Positions 1 through 6,613 of a stretch of DNA of 9,916 nt are shown here, piece by piece. Numbering within the stretch: the first letter of the stretch is position 1; every line of letters begins with the position of its first letter. This DNA is from Proteobacteria bacterium UBA6908 (GTDB lineage: Bacteria > Pseudomonadota > Gammaproteobacteria > Acidiferrobacterales > UBA6901). The notes beneath the pieces are model-generated. The model was not told the origin of the DNA. It was given only the letters and a program-made list of their open reading frames with translations, and searched no databases. The stretch spans positions 6,115 to 16,030 of the forward strand of contig DKBE01000110.1 of assembly GCA_002451085.1 (NCBI GenBank), written 5' to 3'. The position numbers and the translations under genes are program-made.

Positions 1-67
1 GCGGATGCGCGAGCTTTTTGGTGAACAATACGAACAGTACTGTCGCCGGGTGAATCGCTGGATCTGA
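1..67 (+). CDS. C-terminal end of a probable isoprenylcysteine carboxyl methyltransferase-like membrane protein (partial)
   Basis: The frame starting at base 2 is open from the window edge to a TGA at 65-67. It gives 21 residues that include RELFGEQYEQYCRRVNRW. The pattern FGxxYxxYxxxVxRW close to the C-terminus is typical of the ICMT/PEMT family of small integral-membrane methyltransferases, which use S-adenosylmethionine. In that family this tail lies in the cytosolic part that helps close the cofactor pocket. Only the tail is visible, so substrate and gene name cannot be given. The next gene starts 59 bases downstream on the same strand, and no terminator-like hairpin separates them, so cotranscription is possible. 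The family call rests on a short motif. Confidence 0.6.
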   Translation, partial: RMRELFGEQYEQYCRRVNRWI

Positions 68-126
68 CACCAGCGCCGGGGCCGTCGGCAGTTTTCCAAT
101 CGAAGTGTTATCGGGGGGCCATCAAT

Positions 127-567
127 ATGGCATCGGCGAAAGAGCGGGCGCAGAAGCTTGCACAGGAAATGCGCGATGCCATCCGGGTGGCGCGCACCGC
201 CAGCGCACGTGCCCGGAAGGCGGGTGAGGAGTTCAAGGAAATACTGGCGCAGGTCGAGGCCGAGGCCGAGGTGGCGAGGAATGTGGTGGAATATCCGAGC
301 GGTCGTTATGAGTGCAATGCCTGCCACACACCGGTGATTTTTATGGAAACCCAGCGTGAATTCCCACCCTGCGACAGTTGCGGCAGCCGCCGTGGATTTA
401 GCGGCCCACCCCCGCGGGTACTCGAGGTGATTCCACCCGCACCACGGAAATTTTCCGCCGGACTGTATGAATGCAAGCAATGCCGCGCACCGCTCGCCCT
501 GGTCGAGGGCAGCGACACGCTCGCGCCGTGCGAGTTCTGCGGCGCCACGGAGTTCCGTGCGTTGTAA
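127..567 (+). CDS. Small coiled-coil protein with two zinc-ribbon motifs, function unknown
   Basis: This is a 146-residue soluble protein with no signal peptide or membrane segment. Residues 1-55 are charged, rich in Ala, Glu, Arg and Lys, and probably helical or coiled-coil; an EAEAE stretch is encoded by a short GAGGCC tandem. Two similar zinc-knuckle pairs follow: C63/C66 with C82/C85, and C116/C119 with C135/C138. Each half has the form YEC-x2-C, then about 15 residues, then PCxxCG. The repeat of this pattern suggests internal duplication of a rubredoxin-like or DUF1451-like zinc ribbon. Zinc binding is inferred from the spacing. A run of six Gs lies about ten bases before the ATG and serves as a ribosome-binding site. 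The gene ends 18 bases from the convergent gene. Partners could be nucleic acid or protein; nothing in the sequence decides. Confidence 0.8.
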   Translation: MASAKERAQKLAQEMRDAIRVARTASARARKAGEEFKEILAQVEAEAEVARNVVEYPSGRYECNACHTPVIFMETQREFPPCDSCGSRRGFSGPPPRVLEVIPPAPRKFSAGLYECKQCRAPLALVEGSDTLAPCEFCGATEFRAL

Positions 568-585
568 GCAACTTCCTCGTGGCGA

Positions 586-1152
586 TCAGTCCAGACCGAG
601 CAGGCCCTGTTTGAGATCGCCATCGGCAGGCTGCCTGCCCAGCCAGATACGTAACCACGCCTGCATGAAGTCCTCGCCTTCGATCACGCCGCGTGATTCG
701 TTATTGATCGTTACGGCGGTGCCGTTGCCGGGCAGATAGTCGAGGCGGATGACATCGCCCTTGTGCGCCGTTTGGAACAGTTTATTGAAGCGCTCGATGC
801 GTGCGCCAAGCCGGCTGCGTTCGGCCGCGTCGAGGTTGGCCTCGAATCCCTCGTTCCAGGCCTTGACCAGTTTTTCCCTCGAGACTTCGCTGTGCACGAA
901 GTGCATGTGCATCGACACCGGCCCGGTGTTGCGCAATACCACGCTGGCATCGCGAGTTCGGGCGGGCAGGTACAAAGCACCGACGTAGACCTTGATGAAG
1001 AATTTACTGCGGATGCCGGCGCCGTTGAGCACGAGCGCCGGTTTGGCACCGAGCGTGACGGAATCGGGCAGTGTAACGCCGGCCACATCCCTGGCGAATA
1101 CCATGGTCGATGAAAACATCAGTGCGAGCGCGATAACAATACGGCTGGACAT
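586..1152 (-). CDS. Chalcone isomerase-like periplasmic protein
   Basis: This 188-residue protein has an N-terminal signal peptide: a hydrophobic stretch at residues 4-19 with a probable signal peptidase I site after VFA (residue 20). The mature part opens with the family signature VAGVTLPDSV, then LVLNGAGIRSKFFIKVYVGALYLP at residues 41-63, the conserved core of the bacterial chalcone isomerase-like family (Chalcone_3 type). A FNKLF segment and a GTAVTING-like turn (here GTAVTINN, residues 144-151) come later. Bacterial members are exported, and their substrate is not known; plant-like flavonoid isomerisation should not be assumed. The start is well supported by GGAGGTGA five bases upstream of the ATG. 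The gene stands alone, convergent with the zinc-ribbon gene and divergent from the oxidoreductase gene. Confidence 0.88.
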   Translation of the reverse strand: MSSRIVIALALMFSSTMVFARDVAGVTLPDSVTLGAKPALVLNGAGIRSKFFIKVYVGALYLPARTRDASVVLRNTGPVSMHMHFVHSEVSREKLVKAWNEGFEANLDAAERSRLGARIERFNKLFQTAHKGDVIRLDYLPGNGTAVTINNESRGVIEGEDFMQAWLRIWLGRQPADGDLKQGLLGLD

Positions 1153-1277
1153 GGGTCACCTCCGGGAGGAACAATCACCTATTGGAAGGTCCACCGTTAC
1201 CATAGCGCACCAGGGAAGACTCAGGCCAGAGAGGATTTCTTTCTGACCCGGGATCCAAGCATTTACAAGGAGGAGTT
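1153..1277. promoter_or_regulatory. Divergent intergenic region with both ribosome-binding sites
   Basis: The 125 bases between two divergent start codons must hold the promoters for both genes. The minus-strand Shine-Dalgarno (GGAGGTGA when read on that strand) lies at 1156-1163. It is immediately flanked by its own near-complement, giving CCTCC-G-GGAGG at 1159-1169 on the plus strand. The plus-strand site is AAGGAGGAG at 1268-1274, just before the ATG at 1278. I could not find a -35/-10 pair with good hexamers and spacing on either strand, so exact promoter positions are not given. Confidence 0.5.
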
Positions 1278-2225
1278 ATGCGTGCCATGCAATACCAGCA
1301 AGTTGGCGGCCCGAATCAGATCGTGGCCGTCGAGGTGCCTGTGCCGCGCCCGGCGGCCACACAACTGCTGGTGAAACTCGCGGCCTCGTCCGTCAACCCG
1401 GTGGACTGGAAATTGCGCCAGAGCCAGTCCCTGTTCTACCGACCGGTGACGTTTCCCTCTATTCCCGGCGCCGATCTGGCCGGCGAGGTGGTGGAGGTGG
1501 GCGGCCGGGTCACCGGCTTCAAGCCCGGTGATCGCATCTTCGCCATGGCCAAGGTGGGTACCGGTGCGGCCAGTGCCGAGTATGCGGTGGTTGATGAACA
1601 GGCAGCAGCACCTGCGCCGGCCAACCTGCCGCTGGCGGAAACGGCCGCCATTCCGCTGGCCGGGCTCACCGCCCTGCAATCGCTGCGCGACCTGGGCGGC
1701 ATAGCCGCCAATCAACGCGTGCTGATTGTCGGTGCCGCCGGCGGGGTTGGCCATTTCGCGGTGCAGATTGCCAAGAGCTACGGTGCGCATGTCACCGCGG
1801 TGTGCAGCGGCCGCCACGCCGAGCTGGTGCGCGGGCTCGGCGCCGACGATGTGATCGATTACACGCAACGCAGCGAATTTGCCGGCGAACAGCCATACGA
1901 TCTGGTGTTCGACATGATCGTGCGTACGCCGCTGCGCGACTTCCTCGCCGTGATGGCGCCGGCCGGTGTGTATGTGTCCACCTTGCCGAGTTTCAGCCGC
2001 GTGAGCGCGGCCTTGCTGCTGCCGTTGGTATCGCGTCGACGCGTACGCATCACAATGGTCAAGGCGCACAGCTCCGACCTCGATCAGCTACGCGCACTGT
2101 GCGAGAGCGGCAAGCTGCGGCCGGTGATCGACAAGACCTTTCCGCTGTCAGAACTAGCGGCAGCCCACGCCTACAGCCAGCAGGGCCGGGCCGGGGGGAA
2201 GATTCTGGTCACGATCGGTGCGTAA
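1278..2225 (+). CDS. NADPH-dependent quinone oxidoreductase-type (zinc-independent) medium-chain dehydrogenase
   Basis: This 315-residue cytosolic enzyme has the full length of the quinone oxidoreductase branch of the MDR superfamily. The GroES-like N-domain contains SSVNPVDWKLR (37-47) and IPGADLAGEVVEVG (62-75). The Rossmann domain carries the nucleotide-binding loop VGAAGGVG (151-158), followed by AVQIAKSYGA and a GADDVIDY segment (188-195), both characteristic of this group. The structural-zinc Cys cluster of true alcohol dehydrogenases is absent. The C-terminus (SGKLRPVIDKTFPLSELAAA, about 277-296) is the usual end of the family. The likely reaction is NAD(P)H-dependent reduction of a quinone or activated alkene; the substrate is unknown. 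A strong AAGGAGGAG site sits a few bases before the chosen ATG. No partner gene is obvious. Confidence 0.92.
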   Translation: MRAMQYQQVGGPNQIVAVEVPVPRPAATQLLVKLAASSVNPVDWKLRQSQSLFYRPVTFPSIPGADLAGEVVEVGGRVTGFKPGDRIFAMAKVGTGAASAEYAVVDEQAAAPAPANLPLAETAAIPLAGLTALQSLRDLGGIAANQRVLIVGAAGGVGHFAVQIAKSYGAHVTAVCSGRHAELVRGLGADDVIDYTQRSEFAGEQPYDLVFDMIVRTPLRDFLAVMAPAGVYVSTLPSFSRVSAALLLPLVSRRRVRITMVKAHSSDLDQLRALCESGKLRPVIDKTFPLSELAAAHAYSQQGRAGGKILVTIGA

Positions 2226-2305
2226 GGGCGGTTGACCTGAACAGCCGTGGCCGGAATTTCCCGAATTCGTCACCGGATTGTTGACGCCCAGTTGCCTGAA
2301 TCGGC

Positions 2306-2333
2306 TTGCCTTACATGGCCGCTCATCTATTCT
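2306..2333 (+). promoter_or_regulatory. Candidate sigma-70-type promoter upstream of the HEAT/BamE-like gene
   Basis: TTGCCT (2306-2311) and TATTCT (2328-2333) are separated by 16 bases and resemble a -35/-10 pair. They lie about 75 bases before the ATG at 2407, inside the 181-base gap after the oxidoreductase gene. This is a match by eye only; such matches also occur by chance. Confidence 0.3.
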
Positions 2334-2406
2334 CCTCTGGAACCGCCGTGCGGTTCGTGACAATCTTGTTGGCCTGTATCCATCAATTTCGGTAGGGGGC
2401 CCAACC

Positions 2407-3135
2407 ATGAAAAGAACAATTGTTGTGATGGCGATGTTGCTGTTGAGCGGACCGGTCTTGGCGCTTGATGCGGCCAGTCAGCGCTATATCGACCAGATGA
2501 CACAGGGTGGAATGGGCAGCGTGAGAGACGCGGCCCAAAGCATGTACAACACCGGGGAATCCAATACCCAGGTGCTGGACGTGGCGGCCGAAGTCCTGCT
2601 GCAAAACTACAAGAAGAGCACGGAATACGACACGCTCGCCTGGGTGGCCAAGGCGCTCGGCAAGTCGAAAAACGGCCGCTATTACAGCGTCCTGAAGGAA
2701 GTGGCCGACAGCAAGACTGACAAGAAACTGACCAAGTACACCGAGGCCGCCATGAAGGAAATTGGTTCGGCCAGTGGTGCTCAATACACCCAAGGCACCG
2801 TCAACCTGACAGCCCTGCGCAACAAGAAGACCCCGGCCTCAACAACCACGGCCAGCAAGGGAAGCAAGTCGGGTTCGGGCAAGGGCCTCGAAGTGATTCG
2901 TAAAGGCATGTCGATGGATGAGGCCTACAACCTGGTCGGCCCGCCTACCTCAAGCTCCGCCCACCCGACCGGCAAGGCCTTTATCCCGTTTAACTTCAAG
3001 GGCGGGGATACCGTGCGCAGTTATGCGCTCTATAAAGGAAAGGGCAGCATCGTGTTTTCCCAGGACAGCCACTACAGCAACACCATGCATGTGATTGAAG
3101 TAAATATTGATCCGAATGAGAGCGGATATCGCTAA
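2407..3135 (+). CDS. Exported protein with HEAT-like helical N-terminus and BamE/SmpA-like C-terminal domain
   Basis: From the ATG at 2407 this is a 242-residue protein. I chose this start over an in-frame ATG at 2278 because it gives a clean signal peptide (MKRTIVVMAMLLLSGPVLA, cleavage after about residue 19) and has a GGGGG site about eight bases upstream; the upstream extension would bury the signal. There is no lipobox Cys, so the product should be soluble in the periplasm or secreted. Residues 21-122 are alpha-helical repeats in the style of HEAT/PBS units (for example VRDAAQSMYNTG, then TLAWVAKALGKS). A Ser/Thr/Lys/Gly-rich linker spans 143-160. Residues 161-233 look like the SmpA/OmlA/BamE fold: IRKGMSMDEAYNLVGPPTSS, then an aromatic-rich strand and a YALYKGKGSIVFS strand. 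Role unknown; assembly or scaffolding in the envelope is an inference from the fold. Confidence 0.75.
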   Translation: MKRTIVVMAMLLLSGPVLALDAASQRYIDQMTQGGMGSVRDAAQSMYNTGESNTQVLDVAAEVLLQNYKKSTEYDTLAWVAKALGKSKNGRYYSVLKEVADSKTDKKLTKYTEAAMKEIGSASGAQYTQGTVNLTALRNKKTPASTTTASKGSKSGSGKGLEVIRKGMSMDEAYNLVGPPTSSSAHPTGKAFIPFNFKGGDTVRSYALYKGKGSIVFSQDSHYSNTMHVIEVNIDPNESGYR

Positions 3136-3195
3136 GCGATCGGCATCTTGCGGGCGAAGACCACCGGGTACGGTGTTAATTAAGGTATCGATATC

Positions 3196-3636
3196 ATGAA
3201 ACATCGATTTCAGAATGTATTCCTGGCGTCCGCATTGTGCGCAGGGCTTTCCACGCCGGCCTTCGCCACCGAAGTGACGGTGTACAAGAGCCCGACCTGC
3301 GGGTGTTGCAAGCAATGGGTCACGCACATGCAGGCCAATGGATTCACGGTCAAAGCCCATGACGTGGCCGACATCGTGCAATACAAGACGGCCAACGGCG
3401 TGCCGATGATGCTTGGGTCCTGCCATACTGCGATCGTGGGCGGCTATGTGATCGAAGGGCATGTGCCGGCGAGCGACATTCGGCGCCTGCTCAAGGAGCG
3501 TCCGCCGGTGCGCGGCCTGGCGGTGCCCGGCATGCCGGTCGGCTCGCCGGGCATGGAGCAGGGTGCGCATCAGGATCGATATAACGTATTGACCTTCGAC
3601 AAGCTGGGCAACACTACCGTTTACGCGCGTCACTAG
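3196..3636 (+). CDS. DUF411 family exported metal-binding-type protein (CxCC motif)
   Basis: This 146-residue protein has a signal peptide with a probable cleavage after PAFA (residues 21-24). The mature N-terminus EVTVYKSPTCGCCKQW contains C35, C37 and C38, the family hallmark. GVPMMLGSCHTA (68-79) with C76 and H77, YVIEGHVP (84-91) and PGMPVGSPGME (111-121) are further conserved blocks. The fold is thioredoxin-like in its first strand and helix. DUF411 genes often sit near copper-resistance genes, and a metal-binding or thiol role is usually suggested; no copper gene is present here. The ribosome-binding site is weak (AAGG about 12 bases upstream). The upstream gene ends 60 bases earlier on the same strand, so the two exported proteins may be cotranscribed. 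The TAG stop shares bases with the stop of the convergent gene. Confidence 0.92.
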   Translation: MKHRFQNVFLASALCAGLSTPAFATEVTVYKSPTCGCCKQWVTHMQANGFTVKAHDVADIVQYKTANGVPMMLGSCHTAIVGGYVIEGHVPASDIRRLLKERPPVRGLAVPGMPVGSPGMEQGAHQDRYNVLTFDKLGNTTVYARH

Positions 3637-4760
3637 CCGAGCGGATTCTCCTGGAACTGCTGCTGGATGCGTTCCACTTCGTCGCGGTTGTCGACCAACG
3701 CGTTGACGCACTCGCCATCGAGTTTTTCACCGGCCATGCGATTGAGCAGCGCAAAGGCATCATCGTTGGTCCAGGCATCCTTGTAGGGCCGCCGGCTGGT
3801 GAGGGCGTCGAAAATATCGGCGACCGCCACGATGCGGGCCTCAAGCGGGATCTCGGCACCCTTGAGGCCGGACGGGTAACCCCGGCCATCCATCGACTCA
3901 TGATGGTATTCGGCGATGTTGCGCAGGATGTTGATCTGCTGTACGCCATCCAGTCCAAAGTTGGACAGCACATCATCGATGATTTCCCTTCCCTTGCGGG
4001 AATGGGTGCGCATGACATTGAGCTCGTTCTCGTCCAGCGCACCCGGCTTGAACAGAATCCGGTCCGGGATCGCTATTTTGCCGATGTCGTGCAGCGGTGA
4101 ATACATGAACACGTGTTCGATGTACGCATCATCGAGCTGGTGGCGCGGCGCCAGCACACTGGCGATCAGTCGTGCATAGCGCGACATGCGGTCGATGTGG
4201 CTGCCGGTTTCAGGGTCGCGCAGGTGCGTGAAATGGGAAGTAGTGGTGACTGCTGCCAGCAGGGTGCGCATGGTGGTCAGCTCATTGATGACCATGAGCG
4301 ACACCATGTGACCGAAGACATCCAGTTGATTCAGCGTTACATCCGTGAAGACATCGGGCTCGTAGGAGTTGAAAAAGATGAAGCCGAGAAACATGCCGTT
4401 GCTGAAGATCGGCATCGTGTAGCTGGCGGCGTAGCCCTGTCGTCCGATGCGCACGGTGTGTTCGTGCTTCCCGTTTTCGAAGGTGAGCATGTTGTTGATC
4501 ACCCGCGGCCGGCCTTCCTTGAGGATGTTCTCGAGCGACGGGGCGTCGCTGAGACGCGCCTCGTAACGTGACAACGGGTCGTCCTCGCCACTGCTGTGCA
4601 GGTAGGTCTTGAGCAGTGTGGTCTTGGGGTCGTACAGGGCGATGGCAATTCGTGCGATGCAGGGGATCTGTTGTTGTACCACCTGATGGGTGCGGACAAG
4701 CTTCTCCCGCAGGGGGAGATTGCTGTTCAGTGCATCAAGGGTGTCCTGGTGAGAGGTCAT
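3633..4760 (-). CDS. GAF-HD-GYP domain protein, probable cyclic-di-GMP phosphodiesterase
   Basis: This is a 375-residue cytosolic protein without membrane segments. Residues about 15-160 form a GAF-like sensory domain (IARIAIALYDPKT near 35-47; GYAASYTMPIFSNGMFLGFIFF near 109-130). Residues about 170-370 form an HD-GYP domain. Its metal and catalytic motifs are intact: ETGSHIDR with H188, HDIGK (224-228), H253 in MRTH, HHE (286-288), DGRGYPSGLKG (291-301) and VAVADIFDALTSRRPYK (311-327) with D315. Because every signature residue is present, hydrolysis of c-di-GMP, lowering its cellular level in response to a GAF ligand, is the expected activity. No strong Shine-Dalgarno precedes the ATG, but an in-frame stop lies five codons upstream and the next Met is at residue 91, so the start is fixed. 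The gene is divergent from an unknown membrane protein. Confidence 0.93.
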   Translation of the reverse strand: MTSHQDTLDALNSNLPLREKLVRTHQVVQQQIPCIARIAIALYDPKTTLLKTYLHSSGEDDPLSRYEARLSDAPSLENILKEGRPRVINNMLTFENGKHEHTVRIGRQGYAASYTMPIFSNGMFLGFIFFNSYEPDVFTDVTLNQLDVFGHMVSLMVINELTTMRTLLAAVTTTSHFTHLRDPETGSHIDRMSRYARLIASVLAPRHQLDDAYIEHVFMYSPLHDIGKIAIPDRILFKPGALDENELNVMRTHSRKGREIIDDVLSNFGLDGVQQINILRNIAEYHHESMDGRGYPSGLKGAEIPLEARIVAVADIFDALTSRRPYKDAWTNDDAFALLNRMAGEKLDGECVNALVDNRDEVERIQQQFQENPLG

Positions 4761-5007
4761 GAAAATTGCCAGCTAGTTCAGGAGTGATGCGGCCAAGACC
4801 GTAGTTTGAGTCTAGCATGGCCGAAAGCAGGCTTCCTGCCGAAAAAAATTTGGCTCTTTCCACAAGACGATGGCCTGAGCCAATGTCCTGGCCACATGGG
4901 TCAACATATCCGCAATTGATTTGAGTTGCCGATTCTCCGCGCTTGGTGTTTGATGGGTGCGTCGTGTTCCCGCCACATTCAGCGATCAGTACCCGGAAAC
5001 AGAATGC
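4761..5007. other. 247-base divergent gap between the HD-GYP gene and a membrane-protein gene
   Basis: The promoters of both divergent genes should lie here. It contains a short hairpin GCAGG-CTT-CCTGC at 4828-4840, followed by an A-tract merging into ATTT. The T-run is on the wrong side for a terminator in either direction. A loose inverted repeat TGGCC(14)GGCCA lies in the 4870-4894 area. The middle (4840-4925) is more AT-rich than the flanking genes, as expected of a promoter zone. I could not choose a convincing -35/-10 pair. Confidence 0.4.
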
Positions 5008-5550
5008 ATGACGCAGCGAATTGATTTCAGGCTCCTGGGAATCGCCGGGGCCATTCTGGCATTAGCCGTGACCGCGGCCTGGACGGCCACTGTCCTGTTC
5101 CGTTATTGGTTTCCGTATACAGCGGCCGAGACCATCTGGGACGAACTCACCGGCCCGACGATTGCGTCACTGGTGATTTTTGGCACGAAGGCGCTTCTTT
5201 ACCGAGAGAAAATATTCCATCTCCAGGTGACGATGGATGTGCCCGACATCACTACCGTCAATCTTTACCTGCTGCGTCGGCGAGGTGGCTGGCGACTGTT
5301 GCTGATGCCCACGTTCCAGCGCGAGGCCTTGATCCATGACCGGCATACATTCATTCGTAACGTCAATTGGTGGGGAGTGTATGGTGTTGACCGATGCGTG
5401 TTGTGTCTCAAATTAGAGGCCCACGACACGAACTGCCGTTACGTGGAACTGCCTAGGTCGCTGTACCGGTCGCATGCCACAATCCGGGTTCGTCTCAACG
5501 AACTGAGCGAACAACAGCCCATGATCGTGTCGCCTCAGCACATCGAGTAA
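5008..5550 (+). CDS. Unrecognised small membrane-anchored protein
   Basis: I do not recognise this family. From the ATG at 5008 it has 180 residues; a GTG at 4957 would add 17 polar residues before the membrane segment. The ATG is preferred because it leaves a short positively charged start (MTQRIDFR) before the helix, but its Shine-Dalgarno is poor. One clear transmembrane segment spans about 10-31 (LLGIAGAILALAVTAAWTAT). A second, weaker hydrophobic stretch at about 49-65 could give a hairpin topology. The rest (70-180) is mixed alpha/beta with many strands (FHLQVTMDV, TTVNLYLLRRRGG) and an aromatic-rich NWWGVYGVDR at 120-129. It contains C130, C133 and C143, and VLCLKL separates the first two from the third. 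It is divergent from the HD-GYP gene and lies 84 bases before the YihY-type gene. Confidence 0.65.
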   Translation: MTQRIDFRLLGIAGAILALAVTAAWTATVLFRYWFPYTAAETIWDELTGPTIASLVIFGTKALLYREKIFHLQVTMDVPDITTVNLYLLRRRGGWRLLLMPTFQREALIHDRHTFIRNVNWWGVYGVDRCVLCLKLEAHDTNCRYVELPRSLYRSHATIRVRLNELSEQQPMIVSPQHIE

Positions 5551-5572
5551 TCCGCCGACCGGTTCAATTGGT

Positions 5573-5600
5573 GTGACATCGGTTCGCATGGCAATATTAA
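5573..5600 (+). promoter_or_regulatory. Candidate promoter before the YihY/BrkB gene
   Basis: GTGACA (5573-5578, one mismatch to TTGACA) and TATTAA (5595-5600) are 16 bases apart in a locally AT-richer gap, about 35 bases before the ATG at 5635. The placement is good for a short leader. The -10 box matches only four of six consensus bases, so this is tentative. Confidence 0.3.
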
Positions 5601-5634
5601 GATATCACTGTTCGGCTGGCATGAAACACGATCT

Positions 5635-6555
5635 ATGGTCCTGCATCGACGATCCCGCCACCTGCCGCGCTGGCGCCACTGGCTCAAGGCGCTGGGACTG
5701 ATTCGCCTCAGCCGGGCCGAATATGTCGCGCGCCATCCACTGGCTTTTTTAAAAGCGGTGCTGGCAAGTATTCGCCGGCACCAGGTGTTTCTGCTGGCCG
5801 GGGCCGTGGCATACTACACGCTGCTGGCGCTGATCCCGATGCTCGCCCTGATGCTGGTGGGGCTCTCGCAATTGATCCCGTCCGAGCAGCTGCTGGCCGC
5901 CACGCATGAAGCCTTGACGGTCGTGACGCCGGGGCTGGCGGACAAACTGACCGACGAGATCCGCACCTTTATCGGCAACTGGCAGGTCATCGGTGTCATC
6001 GGGGTGTTGACGCTGGTGTTCTTCAGCTCGCTTGCCTTTACCTCACTGGAAAATGCCATGTCGGTGATCTTTTTCCATCGCGTCGCGATCCACCGGCGGC
6101 ATTTTCTGGTGTCCGCGATCATTCCCTACCTTTATATAACGATGCTGGCAGTCGGGTTGCTGGTCGTGACGGCCCTCAGCTCTGCCCTGCATACGCTCGA
6201 CGGTCGCACGTTGACCGTGTTCGGCAGCGTCTGGTCACTGACCGGTGCCACGCCGTGGGTGATGTATGCCATCGGCATTGTCGGTGAGGTGCTGCTGCTC
6301 ACCTCGCTGTATCTGGTAATGCCGTTGGGACGGCTGGCACTGCAGCATGCGCTGATCGGTGGCGTGACGGCCACGCTGCTGTGGGAGCTGACGCGTCATT
6401 TCCTGGTGTGGTACTTCACGCACCTGTCGATCGTGAACCTGGTGTACGGCACGTTCGCGGCCGCCATCATGATTCTGTTTAGCCTGGAGCTGGCTGCGCT
6501 CATCCTGCTGATCGGCGCCCAGGTGATCGCCGAGTACGAGCGCATCCATCCCTGA
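5635..6555 (+). CDS. YihY/virulence factor BrkB family inner-membrane protein
   Basis: This 306-residue polytopic membrane protein is of normal family length. After a basic cytosolic N-terminus (1-48) come about six hydrophobic segments near 51-80, 115-138, 157-183, 205-232, 238-258 and 268-299. The first contains the signature VAYYTLLALIPMLALMLVG (58-76) and the last VYGTFAAAIMILFSLELAAL (270-289) followed by LIGAQVIAEYER, both diagnostic of the family. The family was once annotated as ribonuclease BN; that assignment was wrong. Members have been linked to serum resistance in Bordetella and to transport-like roles, but the substrate is not established. No Shine-Dalgarno is visible before the ATG at 5635. 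An ATG at 5621 is out of frame. Confidence 0.93.
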   Translation: MVLHRRSRHLPRWRHWLKALGLIRLSRAEYVARHPLAFLKAVLASIRRHQVFLLAGAVAYYTLLALIPMLALMLVGLSQLIPSEQLLAATHEALTVVTPGLADKLTDEIRTFIGNWQVIGVIGVLTLVFFSSLAFTSLENAMSVIFFHRVAIHRRHFLVSAIIPYLYITMLAVGLLVVTALSSALHTLDGRTLTVFGSVWSLTGATPWVMYAIGIVGEVLLLTSLYLVMPLGRLALQHALIGGVTATLLWELTRHFLVWYFTHLSIVNLVYGTFAAAIMILFSLELAALILLIGAQVIAEYERIHP

Positions 6556-6613
6556 GCGCAGGGCGGTCAATGTATTGCCCTCGGCAATCCAGCCGATCAA
6601 CGTGAGGAGCAAC

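Noticed and set aside
1263..2069. Minus-strand open frame (268 codons) opposite the quinone oxidoreductase gene
   Set aside because: It is a shadow of a strongly supported dehydrogenase gene, with a His/Gly/Arg-rich product and no domain pattern.
2278..2406. In-frame N-terminal extension of the HEAT/BamE-like protein
   Set aside because: It would place 43 residues before a classical signal peptide and would span the candidate promoter. The ATG at 2407 has its own G-rich ribosome-binding site.
3159..3183. CACCG-GGTA-CGGTG hairpin followed by TTAATTAA between the two exported-protein genes
   Set aside because: The stem is only five pairs, and the AT-rich tail is not a T-run. It is too weak to call a terminator.
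4828..4855. Hairpin followed by an A-tract that looked like a terminator
   Set aside because: The stem GCAGG-CTT-CCTGC is followed by As on the plus strand. Read on the minus strand the T-run precedes the stem, so the order is wrong for an intrinsic terminator on either strand.
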